Below, piece after piece: positions 23,646 through 35,307 of a stretch of DNA of 64,000 bases. Under the pieces are notes generated by a model that did not search any database, was not told where the DNA came from, and saw only the letters and a list, made by a program, of their open reading frames with translations. The first letter of the stretch is position 1, and the number at the start of each line of letters is the position of its first letter. This DNA comes from Eumeta japonica. Its lineage: Eukaryota > Arthropoda > Insecta > Lepidoptera > Psychidae. The position numbers were made by a program, and so were the translations under genes. The DNA lies in the NCBI GenBank assembly GCA_005406025.1, contig BGZK01000876.1, positions 1 through 64,000 on the forward strand. Reading direction: 5' to 3'.

Positions 23646-25619
23646 TTTACATTAAATTTAATAATTTAACTTTCGCTAACCAAGCACCAACCGCCATTCT
23701 GTCTTAGTGTGTAACATTAATAAGTAATCAACAACTTTCAACAGGTAATCAACATCGAAAATGTGCTCTGGATCGTGGTAGTTATGCACCTTGCAACTCT
23801 ACCCTTACAAAATAAATCATAATTTTCTTATAGTTATGTTTTTAATACTAATGTTTTCTATCAATTATTATCATTAATCATCATCACAGCGTTACCAACC
23901 CTACCGTTTAACAGTAGATTTACTGTTTTCACATTGATGCTCCTGTTTCATTCCTAATTTTTACTGTTTTTCAATTAGCGCTCAGTGCCACCTATTGCAC
24001 TATGCAAATATTTTGTATATGACTACCTAAATGTATAATTATGAAATATAATGCTCAATGCATAGGGAGCATTACCCACTAAATCCGAAATAACCGACTG
24101 GTACTCATTTGAAACCACAGAAAGGCACATAAACAAATTGAAAAACAAATTTGATGTTTGATTTAAAAAGGAAAATTAGTCCGAAAATACTGAAGATGGG
24201 GTAGAAGAATTAAGAATAAAAGTGGAAAATAATTTTAATTGGATTTTTGTTTTTTATTATATTGTAATCAATATTATAACAATGCATGTGAGTACTAGTA
24301 ACTAATAAAAGGAGGTAATTGCTTTAATTATATGAGGAAAGTATGAAATCTGCCTTTTTCACTTTGCCTAATGTTTTCTCCTGTTTTTTTTTTATTGGCG
24401 AGCTGTTGTTTTTTAGTTTTTTGGAGTTGGCAACACAGCATCATCATTTCAAAGTGAAGAAAAACATTGTAATGTATCTTAATGTCAAAGAATCCTTAAC
24501 AAAACGTGACGTTCTATATGTTTTGTCACTGGCCAGTTCTCATTAAAAAACAAAAGTTACATCCTTTCTCAATTTCATATGTCATTAATCATATGCCATT
24601 ACTTTAATATTTTTTTTTTTCGGGAACTATACCACTATAGTTACCTGTACCATGTATAATTTTAATCGTCTTATTTCAAGATAAAGAATGGCACTTGACT
24701 GAATGGCAGTCCAATACTCCATATTAGAATGATATTATACCATTAATTCATATCATTTTTAGAAAACATTTATTTTAATCTCATTAAATGCCCTAAAAAT
24801 AACGTAATTTTCTATAGATTTAGTGTTCTTTTTATCAAATACAGGGAAGACAAACATTCTACAATTATTTTTTTGACTCTGTTCGAAATTAACAATCATT
24901 CCCTCACATTTTATAAACATTTGCCTAATACTTTTGAATTTTAATATTAGTTGCCATGCTTGTAAATTTTCAACAGTTAGCAACATTGTGAATGTAACAA
25001 TATCAGCATTAATGCTTGATTTGAAGTAGTTTATTAAAGTGCTTCTTTAATTTAAAGTCTTCTTTAAATTTCATTCATCACATTTTTGTGTGTCATTCCC
25101 TCACTTAAAATTTTAGTAAAGTAATTAATTTATCTTACCATAACTCTTATATTTTCTTACATGTTTAATCAAGTACAAATGAAAATGAGGTTATTTGCAA
25201 CCATTTTTTGTAGGTTATGTTTCATTTTATCATTCTCTCATTAAAATCATTAGTGAAGAAATGAGTATTAATAAGGGAATGGTAAATAATTTTTATTTCA
25301 ACTCGTAATTGCAGCCATAGAGTACATAAAAGAGTTTTATCCAGGGTTTTCATCTTTTTCATGACATCATTCTGAACGTGGTAATTGTAAAGGGGCTCTT
25401 GATGGTCCTGGGGAGCATCCTCAAAAAAATTGCTAATAGAATTCTGTTAGAATGTCACCGAGGGCAAAGATTTCGTAAACTTGACTTCACTTAAGAATAT
25501 TTTGCAGTTGAGATGTCCAATAATGCTGTTTGGAATGACCGCAAAGGATATTCTACAAATGGATAAACTAAAAAGAAGTGCCAAAAGCCATTGCTACATA
25601 TTTTTTATAGTTTAATGGA

Positions 25620-25800
25620 GGTACAAACGACCAGCATGGACACTCGTAAGCCCAGAGGGGCCACTAGTGCATTGACAGACTCTTCAAAGGGAATAGGATA
25701 TCTAATGGAAAGGGAAACGGGTTGATGGAAAGGAGAGAAGTGGAGTGAGCTAACGGAATTCTCACTCACTGGACAAAGCGCAACAGCGAAAGCCGTTACT
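25620..25800 (+). repeat. Interspersed repeat family R-a, copy 2
   Basis: Carries CATGGACACTCG, CCCAGAGG, CTCTTCAAAG and GGGAATAGGATATCTA in the same order as copy 1 at 18290-18470. It ends in a CAACAGCG word also present in copy 1. Confidence 0.55.
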
Positions 25801-26103
25801 TCACGTCCATATTCTGTGAAAGCATGGTATTTCAATGGTCAAGTCGACACATTAAAGTATTGCATCCAAATTGGCCACAGTATGACTCTATCATGGTACA
25901 TTTAAGGGTTACTAAAAAAACACATTAATTTGTATTTTTCAACAATAAATTACAATTTAGAAAACTTCCTGTCTAGAATCTATCTAGAATTAATAAATGC
26001 CGCCATTTCCATTCAGGATATTATTCACGCCCTGACAATTATTCCATTAAAATGAAACAAAATCATTCACCAGTAAAGTTTTAGTTCAAATGCCTAAACA
26101 ATA

Positions 26104-26690
26104 ACCGTATTATTCAGAGTCGCTAGTCTAACTTTAAAACGTGCTTAAACAACGGTTTAACGCGATTTTACAAAAAGTCTATTCAGAAATCTTGTTTAAA
26201 TTATAAACACTGTTTACACCTTGTTTAGCCGTCATATAATTTAAACATAGGCAAAGGATGTTTAACAGTGGTCTAAGGATTGTTTTACTGAATATTTGAC
26301 ATAGGTTGTCAAAAGTGACATTTGATTATTGTGTTATTGTCATCAAGTTAGAGATTGATTTTTATAAACTGCGAATAATTAATTCGAAGCGCATTCATAA
26401 TGGAAAATTATCTGAAATTAAGAGTTTCACAAATGTTTCACTAAATATAAATTTTTTATATAAATACATACTTTTCATTACTTGGATGCCAGATACTAAA
26501 TATTTTTGAGTTTTCTAAAACATTTTTTGATCAGAAAGTTGCCATTATAACGCTTAAACACTGTTTTAGTTAGAGTGCAGTTTAAGTGACATTCTGAATT
26601 GCTTAATGCCTAAACAGCTGTTTAAGAAGTAAACAGTGTTTAGTTAAACTACTGTTGAACGATGCTTTAAATAAGGGCCCTGAATAAGGC
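26104..26690. mobile_element. Non-autonomous element with nested inverted repeats
   Basis: The outer ends are TTATTCAGAG on the left and its imperfect complement CCCTGAATAAGG on the right. A second inverted pair lies inside: ATTCAGAAATCTTGTTTAAA near 26170 against TTTAAGTGACATTCTGAAT near 26580. GTTTAA-type words recur throughout. It looks like a MITE; the superfamily is not clear from the ends. Confidence 0.5.
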
Positions 26691-26979
26691 AGTAAATGTG
26701 TTTGATTCCCCTGCTCAAAAAGTTCCCAAACAAATTCAAATGTTTACAGCACAATTGATTGATTATATGCCTGTAAGATGGAGTTCAAAAAATTATCCTG
26801 GTGAAATTATTTCAGATTTTGAAGTCAGAACATTGGTAAGATGTACGAAAGAAGGAGCAAAAGTATGGCAATGGCTAATAATAGAAGATAAAGAACCATA
26901 CTTTTGGGAGTCGATCATATCAAAAATTGGAGCACCACTTATATTCCATGGAATAAATGGAATAATAACTTCTAATTAA
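26680..26979 (+). other. Unrecognised open frame with protein-like composition
   Basis: An open frame without an initiating ATG begins just inside the right end of the inverted-repeat element and runs to TAA at 26979. It has a balanced composition (FDSPAQKVPKQIQ, LIDYMPVRWSSKNYPGE and GAKVWQWLIIEDKEP) unlike the phenylalanine/lysine-rich chance frames nearby. I do not recognise the family. It may be a single exon, a retrocopy fragment or a transposon-encoded remnant. No clear splice donor was identified, and a short A run follows the stop. Confidence 0.3.
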
Positions 26980-28058
26980 ATTTCTAGTGATTAAAAGTCA
27001 AAAATGAAAAAAAAACATGTATAAAATAATGATAATATGAATTCACGACTTTTTCCCAGAAGGGTAGACACAGACTAGATTTCCACATAATACAATCTTT
27101 GCATATCTCTCACCGACATCCATCTATCTATTCATGCAAGTTTCAGGTGCTTAAAATTTAACCCCTTTTTAATATACCACCAATATGGATTTTTTCTCAA
27201 TGTGATTTTTTAAGGCGACCCTTGTCGACATTTTCATCAAAAACAGATAGATTTGTTTTGTCGGTCTACTGTCATTCGTCTTTTCCAGATCGCCAAACAA
27301 TCACACACACCTGTTTCTACTTTTGTCACTGCATGTTTCTTCAAACCACAGCACTTTTTATAAAATAATAAAGAAAAAAAACAACAAAAATTTACAATAA
27401 TAAATTTAAATTCTTAATAAAAATTAATAATTACTTTTTTAATTTAACCACATTGATGTAAATATATTAATAATATAGAAAAAACTCATTCCCTCAATCA
27501 AACTACCATTCCCTCTTATTATATTTTTTCGTCATTACAATATCTTCATAAACATTAGGAAAAATTAGGGACTACGTAGTCAGTTGAGGCAAGACATATA
27601 TGTAGTACATATTACATACCAAAAAATCATTAATAATATTATGTTACATCATTTGTATGTAGAGGAGTCATTTTACACTATTTTCCGAGAACTAGTCCAC
27701 TCCATTTAGCATACTCTACCAGAACCCTTTTCCTTCTGATTGAGAAGATAAGCTCTTAAGCCTTACACGCTGGCAGTGTAGATTGGGGGCTGCTCAAATC
27801 GCCAATATATTTTTTGAAACCAACGGCTTAACATACTCTCCGAGACATGGAAGAAGTTGTTTTAATTTGGCTACTATAAAATGTCATCGATCAATATTTA
27901 ATATTCAGGGTTTCACATTGGTAATACTCCTCATTGCATAAAACCTGAAAGTTCAAGATACATTTGAACTAATTATCCTAGTACTAAGGTGAAAATCGTT
28001 AATTTTTTCTGAACACAATCCATACCATACCGACCACATCCAGCCCTGGTAGCCTGGG

Positions 28059-31000
28059 CTAGGCATCTTCAAAACTAATAGACTTCAGTATCACATCTTC
28101 AACAATTGTGATGTAAGTAATCCTTTGGTAGGGCAGACGATGCTTGAACTCGTAGAAATGTGTATTGTTGATAGAAACCTGTGATAAAAATGCAGACATA
28201 GAATAATCATTTTAACAAATTAAATTTTGATATTTACATCATTCATTTGTGGGTTTATAATTTTCTTAAAATCTAGCATTCCATCCTGGGCTTCGCCTAT
28301 GCTATATCGAATATATTCCTTGGGCTTTCATATACATCGATCTTGCTGTCAATCACAAACCCAGTGCCGCTGTCAATTCATGTTGATGTACTGCTCTTGA
28401 TTTCGTATCTGGTCACACTGTTGATTCTAATTCCGCTCTTAAACTCTATTCATTTCATTCTGTTTCAATCCGAGTCTCATTTCCGCGTCGTGACCTACTT
28501 TCAATGACGACTCCGTTACCCGATACGCCGTTCCGATTTCAACGTAACCTAGGCAAATGTTAGAATCTAAATGAAATATAAGCCATATTACTTAGACATA
28601 AAGTAGCTTTTTATGTGTAAAAATTTTCAGAATCGGTGTAGTACAAATGTGCAGATAAAGCCAAGGGAAAATGTCAGTAGTACATTTGACTCAGGGTTAA
28701 TGTAGCTTTCTATTAGTGAAAAAAATCTTAAGAGTCACTTCAGCAGTTCGGTTCAATATTACAAATATACAGAGGAAATCAGGGACATATGCAAGTTTTT
28801 TTTTTAGAAACCTTTCATTTGCAAAACATATTGCCTAATTTTAGGCAAACAAAGAAGACAAATAATATACACACTAAATTCCATATATTATACAACCCCA
28901 CTCCGACTCCCATTGTAAAAGATGGGTCTAAATATTTTCAATAAGCAACATTTAAATCATTCAATATTCAAATTTCCATTCAAAGCAGTCTTACTTTTTC
29001 CCCATAAAAAGTTTCATACAAAATTCTACGACCCTTTGCACCCCTTAAATATGAATTTTCAAAAATCCCGCCTTAGTGCGTTCGTACATTATACAGATTA
29101 TCGTCTGAACAATTTTCATTTCAACTGGACTTACAGTTTCAGACATCTCGCGATAAATTCATCAGTGGTATTTCGCTTACATCATATAGTGACTGGTGGT
29201 CATCATCTGCTTCACTGGGTGTTAAGAGTTATAAAAGTAAACAAAAAGAAATTATTAAGCATGTACAAATATTAAAAAAAAAATAAATGAACGGTCTACT
29301 ATTATTCCAAGTTGAATGGTCAAAGTCCCATAGCGATAGGTTCAATAGTCTTTAACAGATGCTTGAACAAATAAGGAATTGTCTTTGTTACATTTAAAAA
29401 TTACATTTTCTTCCTAGGACTTTTAAATATAAAAAAAAAAACTGTGTGTGCGATTCACACACGATAGAAGTGAAACTTCAGTAAATCGACAAAAGAATGA
29501 GATGAATATATATGACAAGGGTAAAAATGAAAGTATTTTGATTAATTTTAAAAGATATTTTATTTAACGTACGTTACTTAAATTTATTTTTTTTTGCGTC
29601 AATATTGACGACACATTTCGGTATTCGTTTTCGGCATCTTATAAAATTTATTATTTAGCACAATAAGATATAAAAATACTCAAACACTGCTAAATAATAA
29701 CACACCACGCTGACTTCTTACCAAAAAGCTGTAATACGCAGCCGCATACAGTGTACAGTAATATTAGCTCACATACTTTTCACATATACTAACACACATT
29801 AAACGCTCAAATACAAGCAATTATTAAACAGTGTACAATATACATACAGACAGACATTTGCTCTCTTGCTCTGACTCACTAATCACAGGCGACTATGCTT
29901 AAAAGACGGGAGTGGGGATGCTACGAAGCATGGCACAAAGAGGAAATAGTATGTATATATCTGTCTCATTCTTTCCCGGCTTCATCCTACACATTTTTGT
30001 ATTTGTGTCTCTTACCTGTCCTTTTTTCCGTTGCATCCGGTTTGAAATCACAACGATTCTATAGAAATTTCACTTCAAAAAATTTGATAATTTTCAAATA
30101 AATAATTAAAGTTTGTATATAAGAAACATTAAATACATAATTAAAATAAAAATACATTACAAAGTGCTTCTAGTAAAAAAAAATACCTTGATTGAATTTA
30201 AACGGCAGAGAATCACAGCCTCGAACGATTCACCTTCTTTTATTGGTAACCTGCTTTCATCCCTTTCTTCTTGCCACCAAGACCTTCCATAATAATGATT
30301 CATAACCAAACAGTACCCATCAAAACGGACGTTAAAGTGAAATGCTATGTCGTCATGATGTTCAATGGTGGGACCGCATTGGAGATTGATAGCAAAGCTG
30401 CGAAAATTCATATTGATCTTAGCTTATTTATCATCACAATGGACCCTAGATCTATATTGGACAATGGACGTTGTCAAGAAAAAAATACTCGGCACCCGTT
30501 TCATTTCTTCTAAATTAACTTTTAAGAAATAGTCACACTTACAAGGTCAAAAAACATTTTGAAAGCGACGTTTTGTTGAAGGTAATTTTGAAAGAGATTT
30601 TATGTTTTTCAGCTGCTTAATTTATCATGTAACCGATGGCATGAAATAGTAATTATTTCTTTTTTATAAAACAGTGTCACCCTGACAAATCGATCGGCTT
30701 GCCAGCATTAATATAAAATGCTAACCCATTTAAATGATGTGTCTTTAATGTTTAGGTTGAATATTTTATTACGGTATATATCGATTAGAATTTCAAGATT
30801 GAGAAAGATTAAAATGTAAACGCTAAGAAAAACAGAAGGTGTACATTTTACTTTACCGTGACAGCACCTGGTGTATACCAAGAGAAATATAGAATCACTC
30901 CAAAAAATGAGCGACATTCATAACATTAACACTAGACATAAGAATGATCTTAGTGTTCATAAAACTCATCTAAGCAAAATTGGTAAACGATTTAAGGGAT

Positions 31001-33484
31001 AATATGTCGGCTTATAATAAAATCCCAATATAAATTCAAAACTTGCCATTTTATGAATTTAATTTTTTTGTTAAACATGAATTATATGGCAAGGACTGTT
31101 ATGCCATGTCTATAGAAAACCCATGGGATTGAAGTGTTCGGCTGTAAGATTGCTTCATGTTATTTCTAAGTGATGTACTAAATTATTAATTACTCAATAA
31201 TTTGTACTGATGAATAAAAAAGAGCAACCCTTGAATTTCTTGCCCATTCTTCTCGTGGTGAATCAACATTTAGAATAGGTGGTAACATTAATGTCGAAAA
31301 CAATCGTTTATAACGCACTTCAAGTGTTATTTCTATTACCTAAGAAATAAAGCTATTTTAGATTTGATTTGCATTCAACAAAATGCACTTAAATACACTA
31401 CCAATCACACTTCACCTATTAAAGCACTGATTGCCAAGAGAGAACATTCTGTAAATGTAAACAAAGTAATAAATAAATCTTGAAAAAAGCGTGTCACATT
31501 TGATGTGAACTTACGAATACCTTACAAAGCTTTCCAGCTTCTTTAATAATAGTAAATACGCAAATCGCACTCAAACAGAAATTATCCTACTAACCAATTT
31601 TGCTCATCACTGCTTTATGATGACCAAAATCGATTTAGTAAACACTAATTAGTACATGTTGAAAATTGCTCAGATACTTTTTAAACTTTTCCAATCATAT
31701 GTCAATTTAACCCAAAAATTGGAACTCAACCAATCAAATGGTACAGTTCACCACATATAACTTAGTCTCCATAATTAAGATACTGTACCGTTTTGCATTT
31801 ATTGGTGTGGAACCCTCGACCCTGATACTTTTGCCAGGGTACATACCACCAGGGATGTGGTAGACGCACGGTACAAACTGGAATCACAAGCAGATTACGA
31901 TTCACCAAAAACTAGAATGTTAGGGCAGAAATATAAAAGCATGAATGTTGTGTAACAAGGTCCTCCAAATTTGCTTACGATGATTATTTTGATAATATTT
32001 CATAATTAAATTAAAATTAAATATTTCGTAACATAAATGTCACAACATAATTACCGGATATATAATTACCGGAGCAATATGATTTACAGAGCAAAACTGT
32101 CGCTTATGCGCAATTGAAGGTTGTTACAATTACTTGTAACAGCCGTAAGATAAAAGGACTTATGTCAAAATTAATTATTATTTTGTAATAATTTTCATAT
32201 ACAATTAAATATTGCGATTATGAAATGTTGCAATTAAAATCAAGTATTTTCAATTCTGCATTTAATTTGCAACACTGGCCGTTTAAGTACTAAAAAGAAC
32301 CTTACATGTTGAGTTCAATATTCTGATACATGATACTTATAAATGCCAATACAAAGGATATTAAATTCCTAAAGACATACACAAATGTTTAACTATCTCA
32401 AAATTATATTATAACAAAAAAATGAGTTAGACTCACACACCAACTACGAATTTTGACAAAAAATAACATTGTAAAAATATTATTTACACATAAATGTAAA
32501 GTATGTATAAATAGCATAAAAAAAAAAACTGAAAAATCCGAAGGTGCATAGGTAACTCATAATATAACATATTTGATGACTCTACTCTGATGAAACGTGA
32601 ATTTTCCCATTTTCATGTACTAATAAGAATGTAGCAATAAAAATAGTTGCTGACACAAGAGGAGAAAATAATTGACCTTAAAGTACTCTCAAATAATTTG
32701 TATTAGCAATCCTACAAATATATTTAATTTGAATTATAAATATTGGAGGTAGATTGACAATACTAAAAATACATAATCTCCTCAATGACATAAATATTCA
32801 ATCGTTATAAATCATAGAATAATAGTATTTCATAATATTTTGTCATCTTTTATTTCAAAAGATTTACACAATCTTGATAATAGAGTATAAATAATGGTGA
32901 AATTATAATAAATAACAAATTGATGTTTATATACTTTTAATTGTTACCTGTTATAAAGCAATATATAATCACACTTTGAGTTACTTTACCTTTACTTTTA
33001 TATCATAGATTTTTCTCTTAAAATAAAAATTTGCAATGAACTTTTATTACTGAAAGTGTTTTAATAAAATTATTACGACATACACAACAAGAGTACAATG
33101 AAATTACCAAACAGGAGTGCAATGAATAGATTTAGAACTATTAGTGCTATTAAGACAGGTTTTTTAATGACTATTGTAGAGAAATTAAAAATAGAGATTG
33201 AATAATTTCCACAGCCAAAATTAAATTCAGGAATGCTTATGTATAATAAAATATTGTCAATATTACTTGTAATACAACAAAAAAACTGCAAACAGGGGAA
33301 TCCCAATTACAGAAACAGTATTCAAGTAATCAGTTAACTTTAGACATGTGTGAGCAGTTAAATTACTTACTAGATAAACGCGTCTAATTGAGTGCTCTTG
33401 AATAATATTTGCGCTAAAGAATAGAAATTAATATATGAATAATGAACAATTACATACCGGGTTGTGTATTGTTTCAGCAGGCAT
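28059..33484 (-). CDS. Galectin B, single carbohydrate-recognition domain, four exons
   Basis: A beta-galactoside-binding lectin. Exons in coding order are 33484-33458 (MPAETIHNP), 31877-31789 (with HIPGGMYPGKSIRVEG), 30397-30187 and 28178-28059. All introns are GT-AG, with phases 0, 2 and 0 as in gene A, and exons 1 and 2 have identical lengths (27 and 89 bases). The product is 148 residues, a normal single-CRD size. The binding signature is intact: H59, N61 and R63 in AFHFNVRF, N72 in LVMN, then W79, E82 and R84 in WWQEER. The last exon ends SISFEDA and a TAG stop. No signal peptide is present, consistent with non-classical galectin secretion. It is divergent from the DnaJ gene. The match to gene A in exon plan shows they are tandem duplicates. 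Confidence 0.88.
28280..28830 (+). repeat. C/T-rich interspersed repeat family R-b, copy 2
   Basis: In galectin B intron 3. The pyrimidine-rich head (CTTGATTTCGTATCTGG, TTTCATTCTG) is followed by two diverged units, each with AGTAGCTTTTTAT or GTAGCTTTCTATTAGTG and a CAGAATCGGT or CAGCAGTTCGG tail. These are motifs I associate with lepidopteran non-LTR or SINE fragments. Open frame 28922-29275 just beyond it looks like chance. Confidence 0.45.
29440..30095. mobile_element. Probable MITE-like element in galectin B intron 3
   Basis: GTGTGTGCGATTCACACAC, a short palindrome, opens the segment, then ATAGAAGTGAAACTTC. The far side has TATAGAAATTTCACTTC, roughly the inverted complement. Between them lies GC-richer sequence with GGGAGTGGGGATGCTACG. 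The boundaries are approximate and the superfamily is unknown. Confidence 0.4.
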
Positions 33485-35307
33485 GGTTCTAGTTATACTT
33501 TTCTGCTCTATTTATTAAGCTTTTAGAAGCTCAAACAGTTTCTGACAATAACTCTAAGGGTTTCACCCTGAAACAATGCGCTCATGAAATAACCACATTT
33601 ACCTTAAATATATAGTATAATTTGTGCACATTACTGACTAACTAGAATTCACAGAATCAAACAACTCTTTGGATCAACACAAGAATATATAGGTAGAGTT
33701 TATCAACACTGATAATGACAATAGTGTTACCACTAGTTGACTTTTTTTCCCCCAAAGTCAATTTTTTGAAACCACCAAACTACAAAATGAAATCCCATAA
33801 AGTAACGTTTGGAAATTGACAGGTATCTAAATACCACAAAAAATTTTCTTCAGGTATAAATTCCTTGAATATTTTTGATTTATTGCTATTATAATCTATA
33901 AGAATAGAAAAGCACTATGTTTTTTTTATTTTAATTTTATTATACTGAACAATCTTGGAGATTGTACGGAACAACTTTTTATTAAAACTACTCCATAAAA
34001 CTTAAAAAATGTAAAAGTAATATAACTGTATTCATTGCTTTAAATTTTTCTAGTGCCTTAATTTTCTTAAGCGAAATTATCCGTGACACCTCCATATCAG
34101 TAACGATTGATCGTGTCGTGATCACATACTTCAAGAGTGATTGCAGCGTAAAAAGCTGTTGACGCGAAAATTAAAATTTCTGTCAATACATTATTTGTTA
34201 CTAATATCTATAATAATTACTTAATGTAAGTCATCATCGAGATGGGTTTTTCAACAAGGAAAATACTACACTATTTCTTTATTTCTTTAGAATTTATAGT
34301 ACTATTTAGTACTATAAATTCAGTACTAAAAATTATTTTTAGTGTACTGAAACATTTTAATAATTCTTAAAATACCACTAAAAATATATACAATTTTTCT
34401 CCTAAATATAGGGAAAAAATACTTAAGTTGACAACCTTGTCAATGATATTTGTTTATGTCATAAATCAGCTAAATTCGTCAGCATTTAATTGGTGCGTCC
34501 TAAATTTATCATTCTTCTATCTAAAAGAATCGCTATTGAAGAAAAAAAAGTAAGAAAATCTAAACCAACTTTTAATTAATTTATTTTTGGATAAAAGATA
34601 TTATATAGTAAACAGAAAGTATTACTAGAAATTAAATATTGGATTTCACCATTAGATTGTCAAACGATTGTCAAATGAAATCCACATAATTGCAAAATTT
34701 AGAATTAATGAAAATCTTATGATTCAATTATGGTTTAATCATATAATATGATCCATTTCCAAGGTTTAAATTTAAACACCGATTAACATTAAAAGTTGAT
34801 CAGTCCTAAGTTTTATATCATAATGTTAAAATATGCTTAGAAAGTTAATTTGAATAAGTGAGCAATGACACAAAACTAAGCAACAATGAACAAAATTTTA
34901 ATGTTTATAATAAATAATAATAAAATAGTAGTATTTGTATTGATAATTTCTCATGGTAAGTAGTTCCATTACCTTAGAATACCAAGTATTACTAAAAACA
35001 TTATTACATTCGCTTACCATGGAAATTATTCTAGATTGTAATTTAAATTATTGCAGCAGACGCAACAGATAATTTTCATTTCATGTCATATTCAAAGGAA
35101 ATTAGCAGGTAAGTAATAGCAACACTTATTTTGACATTTCTTTTGACGCAATTGATGTAATTATTTCTTTTCGTTCTGTATAGTTCTGGATTCTATATAT
35201 GTATTGGTTTAGCATTTACGTTTTGTAACCACTAATTAGATTACCGTGACCTATCGAGTGCGTATTACCCGATTTGATTACGATAGGAACGGTTGAGTGC
35301 ATAGAAA
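33485..35307. promoter_or_regulatory. Divergent intergenic region, galectin B / DnaJ
   Basis: About 1.8 kb separates the start codons of two oppositely transcribed genes, so it should hold both promoters and 5' untranslated regions. It is very AT-rich. I see no convincing TATA box for either gene and no further gene. Confidence 0.5.

Larger units (their letters stand above)
18860..28058. other. Spacer between broken galectin exon and galectin B
   Basis: About 9 kb without a recognisable host gene. It contains a C/T-rich repeat (19960-20290), a palindromic MITE copy (20639-20804), a long dispersed repeat (22790-23645), copy 2 of repeat R-a (25620-25800), an inverted-repeat element (26104-26690) and one unexplained open frame (26680-26979). 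The word CATTCCCTC recurs near 24900, 25095, 27490 and 27508, and its complement occurs near 25276. Runs of A and T are frequent. Confidence 0.6.

Noticed and set aside
28922..29275. 117-codon plus-strand frame in galectin B intron 3
   Set aside because: No recognisable domain; lies antisense to the gene beside an interspersed repeat, and the composition fits AT-rich chance sequence.
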